64,000 bases of DNA from Plectosphaerella cucumerina. Its lineage: Eukaryota > Ascomycota > Sordariomycetes > Glomerellales > Plectosphaerellaceae. The notes beneath the pieces were generated by a model. It did no database searches, was not told the origin of the DNA, and worked only from the letters and a program-made list of their open reading frames with translations. The translations under genes were made by a program, and so were the position numbers. The stretch lies in contig JAGPXD010000001.1 of assembly GCA_020746995.1 (NCBI GenBank), forward strand, positions 3,534,001 to 3,598,000, read 5' to 3'. Of this stretch, positions 1-11,754 are shown in pieces. Each line of letters begins with the position of its first letter. The first letter of the stretch is position 1.

Positions 1-2464
1 GCGCAAGCGCAAGCAGGTGTCGAGCCACATTCAGGTGGTGAAGAAGATGTTTGAAAAGCACCGCTGCTGTGAGTAGCCCTATGAAGTAGATTTGGAATTC
101 CCCGCTAACGACAAACCAGACCACTTCTTCTTCGTCAAGGATGCAGACAAGAGCGAGGCGCGGCTTAAGGAGAGCAACGCCGAAATTGCCTCCTTCAAGG
201 ACAACCCAGTGCTCATCGCCCTGTCTGAGAACCGGCTGCCGGACGTCAAGCCCAACTACGAGTACTTCTCGCAGATTCTCAACATGGACTCGCAAGTCAT
301 TATGCGGCCCAAGACCACGTGGATCTACGTGTCGTCAACGGACGTGACGCTTGACGAGGCCGAGGGCAAGGCGTACGACCGCAGCGGCAAGGAGATTGAC
401 CCCGAGACGTACCCCCACCTGGAGAAGAACCTCAAGAAGGAGGCTGGTGGGCTGGGCCCTCAGGGAGTCGCCCGCAGCGGAGTCATTCTGCACGAGTACA
501 ACAGCGATCTGACTCAGAAGGAGTCAGCGGCCATGACGGAGATCGCGCAGGAGTGGGAGGCGCGATTCCCGAATCTGTACGACGGCCTTGAGCTTGCCAC
601 GGCCGACAACCTCTGGCTCGACATGTTGGAGATGACGGTGACGCTTGAGCTGCACCCTCGCAGCAACTTCCCGTCCGGGTCAGAGCTCAACGGCATGGTC
701 GAGCTGAGCATCCACCAGCCACAGCTGCAGAACCACCGGTGGAAGTGCATCACACGGCTCCAGCGGCCAGAGGAGCTGTGTCAGGGTGCCGACGAGCAAA
801 CCTTCGTCGAGCAGACGAGCGAGGTCGGCGTGCAGTACATGCACCGACCTGGCTGCGGAGGAGCCGGCATGGGAGGCGAGGGCCGGGGCGGCGTCGAGTG
901 CGATTGCCGGACGAGGCCGAAGCAGGATGTCAGGGTGCCTTTCCCGGCAGCGGAATGGGCAAGCATCCTGAGCAGCTGCGCCGGCTACCTCCAGGAGCCG
1001 GCCGACGTCAAGGGGGGCCGGGATGGCGAGGATGCCAAGGCGGCTGAGGAGGCGGCCATCGACTGCGAGCGCAGCGCAGCTGAAGCCATCTCGCAGATCG
1101 CCATGTTCCAGGAGCTGTGGTCGTCGCCTCCGGACAACGGCAGCAACAACATGAACGGAACGGCGGACAGGGCTGGGCGCAAGTGGACGAGGAGGGGTGT
1201 CATCCTCTGGAAGTTCCGGACCGTTCATGCCTTTGACGACAAGATGAACCCCATCTACGAGAAGCCCACAGCCACAAAGGGGCGGAAGCCTGCGGACGGT
1301 GAGGACGGCATGCCCTCGGGACCTGGAGGTGGAAGCTCCAGCCGTCGGGGAGGAAACAGGCCCAAGAGGGTGTACCACCCTCCGGGTACGACATGGAGGT
1401 TCCTCACAGCCCTGGATCCCATCTCTCCCGAGCATCAGTCCAACGTCTGCGTCAACCCTGCCACCCAGCATCATCAACAGCAGCAGCAGCATCACCAGCA
1501 CAACCTCGGCATGCACCGGGATATGCTGCTGACCCCCAGCCCTCACTACTCCCACCACCACTTCGGCACGCCCATGAGCGACGGCCTGGGCTCGGCCTGG
1601 GATCCCGTTGGCCTTCCATCAAGTGGCTCCCTTGGCCTGATGAACGACTACTCTGGCCTTGCTACGCCACCGCCGACGGCCTCGCTGCACTCTTCGTATG
1701 CTCCCAGCTTCGATGGCAACCATGACCACCATCAGCCATCGCAGCAGCAACAGCAGGGCTCTCAGCAGCAGGCACCGCAAGCACAGCACCAGATCGACTT
1801 CCTCGCGGCGTGCACCTCTTCGATGGACTCTCAGAGCACTCTGGTGACGGACGCCAGTGCCGATCCCTTCCTCTCCGCGACGGGGGGCATCAACGTCGGC
1901 AGCAGCATGACGACAGTCGACGCATACGACGACGCCGACTTTTCAGGCGGCAGCAGTCAGGGATGGGACGCAACGACGGCTACCGCATCCTTTGGCGGAC
2001 TCGACCAGTGGAATGCATGGGACGAAAACAAGGGTGCCGCTACGGGCGGTACTCCTCAGAGCCAGCACCAGCAGCATCACCACCAGCAGCAACAACAGCA
2101 GTGGCACCATGACGCACCAAGGTGGCCGTCAGCAGCTGGCGACGGCAAGGACGCGACACAAATCTGGACACCGCAGCCGACATGGGGAGCTGCCTCAGCA
2201 GCCAGCCAGGTGCCATCCCTCACGGCATCCTCGGGCTGGGGCGACATGGACAACCAGCAGGGCCAGTCGCACCTCAGGGTTCTCCCGAGCCTGAACCAGA
2301 TCACACCTCTCAAAGGCCTGACAGGCAGCCGGAAGAGGGCACGGAGCAACAGCCTGGACATGGAGAACCGGGAGAACTTCCCGGCGACGGCGATCCAGAA
2401 GATCGTGCACCATGGGTCCGGCTTACTGGACGACGGACAGGGACACCACCACCGCTGGGATTAG
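1..2464 (+). CDS. abaA: AbaA-type TEA/ATTS transcription factor (5' partial)
   Basis: The window opens inside the TEA DNA-binding domain: bases 2-68 encode RKRKQVSSHIQVVKKMFEKH, the recognition-helix end of TEA/ATTS proteins. A 51-nt intron (69-119; donor GTGAGT, branch GCTAAC, acceptor CAG) joins it to 120-2464, giving 803 visible residues. The junction reads HRC-Y-HFFFVKD, as expected for AbaA. The conserved central region follows (PNYEYFSQILNMDSQVIMRPKTTWIY; the WTRRGVILWKFRTVH block near residue 385), then a low-complexity tail with Gln and His runs (about residues 470-700). In Aspergillus and Fusarium AbaA acts in the nucleus in the conidiation cascade (brlA-abaA-wetA), driving phialide and conidium maturation; that role here is inferred from family. 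Length fits the roughly 800-residue family minus the N-terminus. The start codon and N-terminal half of the TEA domain lie outside the window. Confidence 0.93.
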
Positions 2465-5400
2465 GCGGGGAAAACAGAATCGGTAAATGTTTAGACCAGG
2501 AGCTTGGTGAGGGGCGGTAGAGGGGAACGCACTGGGCGGACGGCGTCCAGGGCAGCCGAGGCCAGGGGGGGAGATGGGATGACGGTGGAGGAGGAGGGCG
2601 AAGGGGGGGTGCAAACACATATCTTAACGCTTGTCATGACTGTCACACGCTTACACGGCTGGTGGAAGGGTAATCACGAAAAAGGGGGCAAAGGGAAAGG
2701 GGTTCTTGGAGTGTAGTGTACTGTAACCTTTCGCTGTAGGCTAGGGCTTGTTTTTCTTGATACCATTTGCAGTGTGTTGGATCTTTTGCCACTGGGTGCC
2801 CGGTACCTATTTTGAGGGAGACATGATTCGAGACACGGACGCCAGAGTGAGGTTACTTTTGATGGGTGTTCTAGGGGCCTCGGACAGCGGGTTTTGCTGT
2901 GTTGTGTGGCGGGCGGCGACGATGGTGTCGTCTTGGCTGGGGGCTAAGGGGTGAGTGAGTCGTGACAGCAAGATGGAGATGAGGTCCGAGAGAGAAGGAA
3001 GGTGAAAGAGAAGAGGGGAGAGAGAGAGGGGAGAGGCAGGGATGTCCCCGGAGAGGATCCCGTCCCACGATGGTCGCGTGCAGAGTTGGGATGAAACCCA
3101 GACTGGGCCCTGAGATGTCAAGCCCTGCCTCCTGGAGATAGCCCGACAACCCAGGTGGTGTCTAGCCCGACTTGGGGGTGATGGGAGGGCGTTGGGCTGG
3201 GTGTGAGTCGTGGTTACTGGGCCGAGGAGCCGTGGTCTGACTCTGGGTGGCGAGCATCAGTGACAGTGGCAGCATTTAGTGGCAGCAGGAGTCGAGGTAT
3301 GGCAGCCCTCGGCACGTGGAGCCGATCACTCCCATAGAATTTATTGAGGAGGTTCATTAGGGGCAGTTTCACGAGTGCGCGTTCACGTCTGGATCTACTC
3401 CCCAGAATCGCGGCAGGGATTTTGTTCATGGAGGGTGATCACGGGTTCTCAACATGGAGTAGAGGATGTGAGAGTGCAGATAGGCAGAGAGGAAGAGAAG
3501 CAGAGGTTTGTGAAACATGTTCCGTCTGGAGGCCCGTCGCCCTATCGTTCGGCCAAGACCACCTCCATTCATGATGGGATTGTTCGGGACACGGAGCAGA
3601 CACAGGGCAGAGCGTTCATGTTCCTTTGATCTGAAGTTTGCAAACAGAGAAGGAGGGGGCACTCGGCCTCGTTGTGCCCCGAGTGTCACCCTTTTCAGGC
3701 TCATTCAGGGTCCCCCTCTGTCCATCCTGTGGTGTCTGCTCGTCGGCCCAAGAATCGGATTCTCGTTTGCTCGTCTTTCTCCGTCTGCTCTTCGAGATGG
3801 CACGCGCCCGACGGGGAACCGCGGACGGGGGACGGCAGACCCAGCCGGGAGTGGACCGGGGTGGGCTGCTATATATCGACGACGGGGCATGAACGGTGTT
3901 CCCTGGCACGGCGCAAGTGCGGTTTCTGCGCGGGACGACACGGTCCAACCGAGCACGCGGCGTCTGTGTCGGGATCGAGGAGGAGGCTGGCCAGAACGCG
4001 GCCAGAACAATGGGCTCTGTTCCGCGCCACAAGCTTGTCTTGTCCTCGCGCTAGGTTACCCGCCCGTCGGGGTACCAGCGTCGGGTGTCATTGGGAATGT
4101 CCGGGCGGTCTCGTTGCGTGGTCGCGGTCGCTGTCGCGGAGGCGAGGTGAGGTAAGGTCGCGGTGGTGTGTTGGAGGTGAAGGGGCCGATGGTGAGACAG
4201 ACCAGAGGCGCGCACGGCGGAGGAGCTAAATCGGGCTCTCCGGCAAGGGCACGTACCGATTTAGGTGCACAGCGACGGGAGAGCGCCTGGGCTGTAAAAT
4301 GAAAAGCCCTGCGGGAGCCAGTGGACGGGGCGGCGGGTGCGTTGAGAGCGCTGCAGAATCGGCGCGCGGGCGGCATCCACTGGCTGAGCGTCGCCCGCAG
4401 ATGTCGCAAGGGGCCTGTCTGTGGGTCCGCCTTGTATCCTCTCCGGATCTACAGATGGAGGGGATGTACTTGCCTCACTTCTTCTGCACTAGGAGTACCT
4501 CTGCCCTATCACGACCCCGGCCTGTCACGCACCAGTCCGTCAAGCGGCTACGAACTTGGCATGGCCGTTGCGCCGGGTGCCACAGCCTGCCGGGGGCCCT
4601 GGACCTTTGGGGGGATTCGACTGGCCGGAAATGATCCGGCTAACCACCCTGGGCATGGCGCAGATCGCCGCGGCAGCACATCTCAGGCACGGGCAGGTGC
4701 CACTGGGGAGATGCATCGGGCCCGGAAAGAAGGACTGGGCCACGGTCCACGCCACGGTCCATCTCCCGCCCCGTCGGCCCATTCATTCAACCTCCATCCA
4801 TCATCATCAAACCGCAGAACAAATCCGCGACCATACATCCAGATGACCGATCCCTGCTCTGCCACACACTCCGGCCCGCTCAGACGGCCATTCATCCACC
4901 CACTCTACTGGCTGTGCGTCCTCCCACTTGGAAACACGCGCCCCCGGATCCGAGTCAACCACACCAGACAAACTTGAACACCAGATGCATGGCGGCTCTG
5001 TGCTCATGCTCTCCCACAAGTCTCCCGTGCAACGACTCGACCCCGACACCGACCCATCATCTCCCCACCGTGAATCGCAAACTTGGAAACAGAAGCCGTA
5101 GGAAGAAAGCTCACGACACCCAATCTCGGCCCTCCCCGCCCGCTCGGGGGATATGCTGGGCGTTTCGTTTCCCACCCCTTCCACGGCCTCATCCCGTCGT
5201 CTGCCAGTGACGTGAACCCCCCCTTGTGCACATCACCACCACCAGATGGGAGGGAAGCACCCCGGTTGATGCCCTGGCGTTTGCAGGGTCGAGATGCCGG
5301 CCGACCCCCTTCGGACTTGGACATGGACATGGACATGGACTTACATGACCTGGCCTCGACCAAGGCAGGTCACATATGGCCGCGGCCGGCTGCAGAATAA

Positions 5401-6340
5401 AGATGCCTTCCATCCCCCTCCCACCACCCATCCGAGGGAATCCCCGTCTTCTCACAGTCAAGACAAGGGTTTGCTTTGCATTTTCTTTGCTTTGCTTGCA
5501 TCTGAGTAAACGGTCTGGTTCGTCCTGACTTGCATCCCATCCCCGTTCATCTCTCCTCTTCTCTTGTCTTCTCTTCCTCCCTTTATCGTCTCGTCCGCTT
5601 TTCTTTGGAGAGTGCATCAGGCTGGACCTCAAATTACCACTTCGGGAACTCCCACTTTGCACATACGGCAACTCGTCACCGACCAAAAATCGGCTGCACA
5701 TACCATAACCGGCCTCGTCGCCTCGCCTAGCCTACCTTACGCCAGGCAGCATCACCCACAGGTGGGAAATCAGTAAAAATCGATCAATCAGTTAATTTCG
5801 ATTTCCTTCCTGCCCCAGGAACAGTCTCGAACAATACCCCGATCAATACAGTCGACCCCCCGCGAAAATCTCATTGTTCTGCCTCGCACAACAACAACCT
5901 CCGCAATTCACTCCCTCTGATCCTCCGGCAACCGCCTTTGATCTTCCATCTACCACTCCCGCTCCCTTCTGTCCTTTTCCAAGGCAAACCAACACCAACC
6001 ACTCCTTTCCACTCACACATCGACTGTTCCTCACACTCCTTGACTCGGCTCGACTCATCAACGCTGGTCGTTCTGCAATCCTGCCATCTTCCCCCCAAAC
6101 TCCCCTCGACTGTTCCCCGCAATCAAATCAACTCGACTCGACTCCCGAATCGTCGCCTTGGCACAAGAATAGCCAAGTCGTTCCTCGAGTACACTCATTC
6201 TCGTCTCGTCTGATCAACAGGTATATTATTCCCTCCATCCCTTGCCGGGCCCTTCACCCCTTCCCCCTTCAAGCTTCAACACAATCTAACAACCATCTCA
6301 GAACCAAGTCATCCCAAGTACCAACATTCACATCGCCAAG
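2465..6340. other. Intergenic region and transcript leaders between abaA and the secreted-protein gene
   Basis: Both flanking genes are on the plus strand, so this 3.9 kb should contain the abaA 3' UTR and the promoter and leader of the next gene. Open frames of up to about 220 codons occur on both strands, but they have no recognisable domains, no start context and no splice structure, so I call none. A TC-rich stretch (about 5500-6200) precedes the next gene. A six-base GGACAT-type microsatellite of about four units lies at about 5318-5342. An intron within the leader is listed separately. Confidence 0.55.
6221..6301 (+). other. Predicted 5' UTR intron of the secreted-protein gene
   Basis: An 81-nt segment begins GTATAT after CAACAG, has a CTAAC branch site at about 6287-6291 and ends CAG about 39 bases before the ATG at 6341. 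It resembles the coding introns of this window. It lies wholly in the leader, so no reading frame tests it; RNA reads are needed to confirm it. Confidence 0.55.
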
Positions 6341-7582
6341 ATGCTGTCTTCCACCATCCTTCAGCTCCCCCTGTTCGCCGTCCTCACGAGTCTGCCCCAG
6401 CTGGCCTCGGGTCACACGTGGGTCGAACAGGCCAACCGCATCTCCCCCAACGGAACCCTCGTCGGTCCTGCCGGCTTCCCTCCCAAGTGGGCTGGCCGCG
6501 CAGCTCCTGGTTTCAGCGACCTCGAGGTTACCAACCGCGTTGGTCCCTCCAACACCAACCTCTGCGCCAAGCAGCCCATCGGCCAGCAGATCGACGGCTT
6601 CCCCGCCCTGACTGCTGCCCCCGGCGACTTCATCGCCCTCCGCTACACCGAGAACGGTCACGTCTCCAAGCCTGAGCCTCGCCGTCCCCTCAACGGCGGC
6701 ACCATCTACGTCTACGGCACCTCCGACCCCCGTCCCAACGAGAACGTCGTCGACGTTCACCGCAAGTGGACTGCCGACGGTCAGGGCGGTGACAAGCGCG
6801 GCCGCCTCCTGGCCACCCGCAACTACGACGACGGCCAGTGCTTCGAGTCCAACGGCATGCCCATCTCCAACGAGCGTCAGGGCCAGTTCCCCAAGGCTGT
6901 CGAGCAGCCCTACGGCCCCAACCTTTGGTGCCAGACCGACGTCCAGATCCCCGATGACGTCCCCAAGGGCTCCCCTTACGTCGTCTACTGGGTCTGGAAC
7001 TGGCCCCAGCTCCAGGACAACGCCGGCTCCGAGAACGGTCTCTACCTCGACTTCCCCGCCGGTAGGGCTCCCGCTGGCGGTGAGCACCTCGCCTCCCCCG
7101 GCGTCTTCGAGGACCAGCTCTACACCTCCTGCCTTGAGGTCAAGGTCGAGGGCGAGCCTCTTGTCAAGAGCGAGCCCAACGCCGATGGCTCCCTCGGCAC
7201 CACCACCTCTAAGTTCGCCATGAACCGCTTCATCGACAACCGTGAGGACTGGAACGAGGCTGCCGTCCGCGGCCAGCTCGAGAACCAGTTCCAGGTCAAC
7301 GTCGACAACATGCCGAAGCCCGAGGGCGGCGCCGCCCCCGGTGCCCCTGGTGCCCCCTCTGCTCCCGTCCCGGCTCCAGCTCCTACTCCCACCACCCCAG
7401 CCAATGGCGGCGCTCCCCCCAACGACGCCCCTGGTGGCATCCGCACCGTCACCGTCACGGCTGCTCCCACCACCGTCTACGCCACCGCCACCGTCACCGC
7501 TGGCGCCCCTGGCCTTCCGGTCCGCTCCGTCGAGCCCTTCATGAAGGCCCGCCGCAGCAACTGGGCCTTCGGCCGGGACTGA
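6341..7582 (+). CDS. Secreted fungal DUF7492-like protein with LPMO-like N-terminal histidine
   Basis: Intronless, 413 residues. Residues 1-24 form a signal peptide (hydrophobic core ILQLPLFAVLTSL), and predicted cleavage after SG leaves His25 as the first mature residue (HTWVEQ). A second conserved-looking His is His107 in RYTENGHV. An N-terminal His plus an internal His is the arrangement that binds copper in lytic polysaccharide monooxygenases, but I place the protein in the fungal DUF7492 family from its YVYGT, DKRGRLLAT and LWCQTD blocks, and enzymatic activity is unproven. Four Cys fall in the folded part (roughly residues 73, 167, 199 and 267), suggesting disulfides. From about residue 325 the tail is rich in Pro, Ala and Thr, like a mucin-type linker, ending in a basic stretch with no GPI signal. 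Codon use is strongly C-ending, suggesting high expression. Confidence 0.8.
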   Translation: MLSSTILQLPLFAVLTSLPQLASGHTWVEQANRISPNGTLVGPAGFPPKWAGRAAPGFSDLEVTNRVGPSNTNLCAKQPIGQQIDGFPALTAAPGDFIALRYTENGHVSKPEPRRPLNGGTIYVYGTSDPRPNENVVDVHRKWTADGQGGDKRGRLLATRNYDDGQCFESNGMPISNERQGQFPKAVEQPYGPNLWCQTDVQIPDDVPKGSPYVVYWVWNWPQLQDNAGSENGLYLDFPAGRAPAGGEHLASPGVFEDQLYTSCLEVKVEGEPLVKSEPNADGSLGTTTSKFAMNRFIDNREDWNEAAVRGQLENQFQVNVDNMPKPEGGAAPGAPGAPSAPVPAPAPTPTTPANGGAPPNDAPGGIRTVTVTAAPTTVYATATVTAGAPGLPVRSVEPFMKARRSNWAFGRD

Positions 7583-8315
7583 GTCCCCCATCTCCCTCCA
7601 TCGGGTCTCCTCACATTCACTGCACATATTTCACCCCGACATGGCCGGCGTTTTGACCACGGGCTGGTCCATCAGGTTCATACATACACGGAGGGCGGGC
7701 GGTAGGAAGGACACATGACACAGGAACGGTATGAGGCATCTGCTCCTCTCTCTCTCTCTCTCTCTTTTTCTTTCCCTTTTTTTCTTTTCTCATGGATCTT
7801 TCACGTTCGCACCACGGTGACAGGGTATACCCCGCCCCCTCCCTGTCGGGGCACCATCGGCGTTGGGCACGGAAAAAAAGAAGAGCATACGGAGCATTGA
7901 GATACCACATTCGTTTTTTTGTTTGTCGTCTCGAGGGAGAAGAGACTTAGATGGATTTTGCTGTTTTACGCGTAACGTAGCGATGGGCTAGAGGCTGTTT
8001 TGCGCTCTTTGAGGCGCCGGCCGCCGGTCTGGGCTGGGACCTGGACGGTGGAGATGAGAGATGAGAATACAGACACACGCATCATGCATTACACAGAGTT
8101 CCGGTGACTTGTGATGTCGGTGACTTGGTGCTGTGACTTAGTGATGCGATTGACATGGAGACGTGAAGTGTATCTGTTGGTGGAGAGAATGATTGTGACG
8201 CAATCACCACTGCTGGAGGTTGGATGTGCATCATCAGTCTCAGAACGAAGAGGTCTTGGGGCTGGAAGTACATGAATTCATAGCTTTGATGATATCAGGT
8301 GCCCAGGACAACCTC
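7583..8315. other. Convergent intergenic region
   Basis: This is the 3' flank shared by two converging genes. It contains a CT/TC dinucleotide run at about 7746-7765 followed by a T-rich tract, and no gene that I can support. Confidence 0.6.
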
Positions 8316-10207
8316 TTAGAGATGCGGAATGTAATCGGCCCAGGTGATACCCTCATAAACCCCCACTGGCACCATCCTCAAGCTCAAGAACGACTCGACT
8401 ACTATGAAAACCCGAGCGAAACCAAATAGAAGGATAAAGAGAGCAACAAACCCCTGCAATGCTGTGGCGATTATATCGTCAACTACCGCCGGTATATCCA
8501 GCAACTCGTCAAGCTCCCACTTTTCCAGAAGACGAAAGATGACTACCACACTGAACAATGCAAAACCTAATCCCAAAGGCGAAACCATCGTGCATGCCGA
8601 GACTTTCCAAAGCAACATCTCGGCGTGTGACGGGAATGCAAAATTCCAGAGTGCTAGATGGATCGCCCCGTACACGGACATGGTTGAACAGAGACCCACG
8701 ATGAATACCAGTTCAGTGTTAATCTTTCTGAAATACCGGTCGGCTAAGCCCTCCTGGAAGTTGTCCGACCTTGTTGAAATTACCGTTTCCATCGGACGAG
8801 TGGTATCGCCTCTGTTCGGGGCAGCCATCGCGCTAGTAGCCGCGAAAGGACGATCGTAAGTTTGCTTTGAACGTGCTCTGGCAGCCCTATTCCACCGTAG
8901 GACATCTTTCTCGGTCAAACTCCAGGACTGGATTTTCCAATTTTCGTGCCATCCGATTTCATGACTGGGACCTAGGCCGCACTGGAGTATTTGTTCCGGA
9001 TGCAGTGTGCATACGACCTCAACTGCTCCGGTACTGGGGGTGATGATCCGGAAACCTAGGGCGTTCTGGCTTCCCTGGCCGTCGTCGAACTGTTCACCAC
9101 AGTAAACCAGCGCTTCGTGCTCTCGACAGCTGAGGGGCCTTCTGAAACCTCTGGATCCGCCAAAAACTTTAAGGATCCATGAGCGTTCAGGCGGGGATGG
9201 AGATATTTGTACCCGAAGGCCGCTCGTCTCAGATGGCGTGCTCACCAAGTCGGGAGTAATGCGCATGTCGAGAAGCTCCCATGCTAGATCATCTGCGAAT
9301 CCCGAAGAGTCCACGACGGTGGCGTCGCGGATATCAAAGGGCTTCTTGAACCAAAGGCCATACATGAGCATGGCGCAAACGGCATGCACCAGGGTATGAA
9401 CCTCTAGTATGGTCAGAGGTCTACCTTGGCTCGCACGGGCGATGCACTGTAGGAATAGCCACGAAACTTGCAGAATGACGAGTGATTTGGCGAGTGTGTC
9501 GGCCTCGCTCTTGTCGTCTATGGTTGTGTCGCTGACGGCAAAGCGCTCCCAGGACGTCAGACGAGCCATGTATATGACCCCGTAAGGTGACAGGGTGAGT
9601 GACTTGTAAACGTCATGCATGTCGCTCACGTCGACAGTCAGTCCCCATGCTACAGATACAAGAAAGTCAGCATGATCTCTGTTAGCGGGCAGGATTCATG
9701 TGTCAAAATAACTCCCACGCGGCTGGGATTGGGGATGACAAGGAAGTCCGTGGTGACGTACACGACGTAGAACCCGTAAGTGATGCTGAAAGGCTCTGGA
9801 GGCTGCGAGGAGTTGGCTTCGGCCGGGGCCATACTCTCTTTTGGACCTTCTTTGGCAATGCTCATGACTTTTCTCCACCATGCTTCCTTCTTGACTGCAG
9901 CTCCGCCTCCCTGCTCGATTCGAATCTTTTCCATCTCTTGACAGAACTTCCTCGCGTTCCAAAATTGAGAGGCAGCCGTGAACAAAACAACCTCTGGCGC
10001 GAAGATGGCAATGAACATCCATTTGATCTTGCGCAGGAATTGCCATCTTCGAGGTTCTCCGGCGGGCGGGATGTTGAGGTGTACGGCCGTGTAGACGCAC
10101 AGAATCAAGGTGAAGGTGCAGGTATAGAGGATGCTCAAGGTTCCGCGACCCCGAGGCTCGGGGACCCATGAGCTGGTGTATTCGACGTTGTCGCGGAGCT
10201 GCGACAT
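8316..10207 (-). CDS. Fungal multi-pass membrane protein, apparent one-base frameshift at exon 2 start
   Basis: Exon 1 is 10207-9762 and exon 2 is 9649-8316, with a 112-nt intron (donor GTACGT, branch GCTAAC, acceptor TAG). Both halves match one family of uncharacterised plasma-membrane-type proteins common in plant-associated fungi. Exon 1 has a signal-anchor and TM pair (ILYTCTFTLILCVYTAVHL, KWMFIAIFAPEVVLF). Exon 2 has the KADxLAK-like block (EADTLAKSLVILQ), HTLVHAVCALxMYGLW-like block, several C-terminal TM segments and the usual IPH(F/L) terminus. However, the best splice leaves exon 2 one base out of phase: the frame reads VMGTDC and soon stops, while removing one base near 9643 gives VMGLTVDVSDMH and an open frame to the stop. 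It is therefore either a sequencing indel in the GGGG run or a mutated allele. Function unknown. Confidence 0.7.
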
Positions 10208-10789
10208 TGCCGTTGGGAATCGGTGTTGCTTAGTCTCTGCGCTGGCGATAGGTTTCTGAATGGAACTGAATAGATGCTGTCTCTGGAGTGAAAGAGATGG
10301 AAAAGAGGGAAGTCCAGATTCGAGAATCAGGCTGCATCACCTTGGTATGCCCGCTGGTTCAGCTGGCTCTGCCAAGGCCGACATCTGTGGCCTGTGATGG
10401 GTAAAGTGATTGGTCTGGTGTGTTGCACAAGCTGCTGGCATCGCTTAGGCATCCGCGGCAGTGCATCGCCTGCAGTGCCTCGCCCCCAAGACCTGCTTGA
10501 TTTCAATTGGCGCTTCATGCCAATCTTGCCAGCTCACGATGGCTGGGTTTCATATGGCGCCGAGGCGTGAACTCGAAGCTGCGTCGTTGAAAGCGTGGAT
10601 CGCTTGCGAGACGCGTGGAGATGGAGGGACTGAACAGTTCCCAATGGTGACTCGGCTGGGTACAGCCTCCTTTCTGGATTGTACTCGATATTTGCTCGCT
10701 TGGTATTCGTCTACTCCAGACAAAGCCACCACGGGTATCCCTCCCCTGACACCTTCACTCTCATCCAGCCTACCTCCCCAGATCTCCAC
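10208..10789. other. Intergenic region between two minus-strand genes
   Basis: It holds the upstream region of the membrane-protein gene and the 3' flank of the cyclophilin H gene. I see no further gene, repeat or clear regulatory motif. Confidence 0.6.
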
Positions 10790-11754
10790 TCACATCTCGC
10801 CACACTGAGCAATGACGACGTCCATATTAGGCACATCCTTGCCTCGGTACCCCGTCTTGGTAGCCTCCATCTTCCGCACGACATCAAGACCATCAACGAC
10901 ACGACCAAAGACAACATGCTTCTTGTCGAGGAATGGAGTCGGCACCGTCGTGATGAAGAACTGGGAGCCGTTGGAGTCGGGGCCGGCGTTGGCCATGGAC
11001 AACAGGCCAGGCTGGTCGTGGCGCAGGGAGAAGTTCTCATCGGCGAAGGACGAGGTACCGTAGATGCAGATGGAACCGGTGCCGTCGCCGTTGAGGAAGT
11101 CGCCGCCCTGGCACATGAAGCCGGAGATCTGGGGGTGTCAGTACACACATCCAGGCTTTGGGGACCTGAGAGACCTACGATGCGGTGGAACTTGGAGCCC
11201 TTGTAGCCCTGGGGCCGGCCGGCGGAGTTCTTGGACTCGCCGGTGCAGAACTGGCGGAAGTTCTCGGCCGTCTTGGGGACTACATCCTTGAACAGCTCAA
11301 AGGTGATGCGGCCGAGGGGTTCACCTGGGGGAATGGTGTCAGTATGAGCACTGTACGGGTGCTTCAAGAGGGTGAGCGAGTGAGACCCCTTGCGGCGTGA
11401 CCTTCCATCGTGACCACAAGGCTACCACGAGGCTGTCACCGCTCCCCTGGTGGTGCCCGCCTCTCCCGCGCCGTCTCATCCCGGCACCGGGCCGGCGTGA
11501 CCCCTTCCCCCTCCGGTCTCCACCCGGGGCCACGTCCGCCTCAAGACAAAAGCAAAAAAGTAACTCACCGCCAAGCGTGATATCGAAAAACACCCTATCC
11601 GGAAGCGAGGCGGGTTAGCAAACCAAGTCGGGCAGGTAGTCAGCCCCCTCCGCAGAAGCCGGCCGGGGCGATGGAAAAAGACGTGCTCGCTCCGTCTGCG
11701 ATTATTGCAAATGGCGCACGTGGATTGGGCCATGGGTCTCTCCGGGTGTGGCAT
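10790..11754 (-). CDS. cyp3: Peptidyl-prolyl cis-trans isomerase H (cyclophilin H)
   Basis: Four exons: 11754-11720, 11594-11569, 11324-11179 and 11128-10790, giving 181 residues. All phases agree and the first three introns' boundaries are GT-AG (donors GTGCGC, GTGAGT, GTAGGT). The protein is a single cyclophilin domain with the PPIH-type N-terminus (VFFDITLGGEPLGRI), the KGSKFHRI and MCQGGDFLNGDGTG blocks, LSMANAGPDSNGSQFFITT and a CGEM terminus. The catalytic Arg (in FHR), Gln (QGGDF) and Phe (FFIT) are present. PPIH proteins isomerise Xaa-Pro bonds and associate with the U4/U6 snRNP proteins in the spliceosome, so a nuclear location is inferred. The Trp that contacts cyclosporin in PPIA appears to be Phe (TPFLDKKH). 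The first exon is only 35 nt; an ATG seven codons downstream is an alternative start. Confidence 0.92.

Noticed and set aside
6269..7627. 452-codon open frame antisense to the secreted-protein gene
   Set aside because: It arises from the strongly C-ending codons of the sense gene; the translation is Gly/Val/Asp-rich with no domain.
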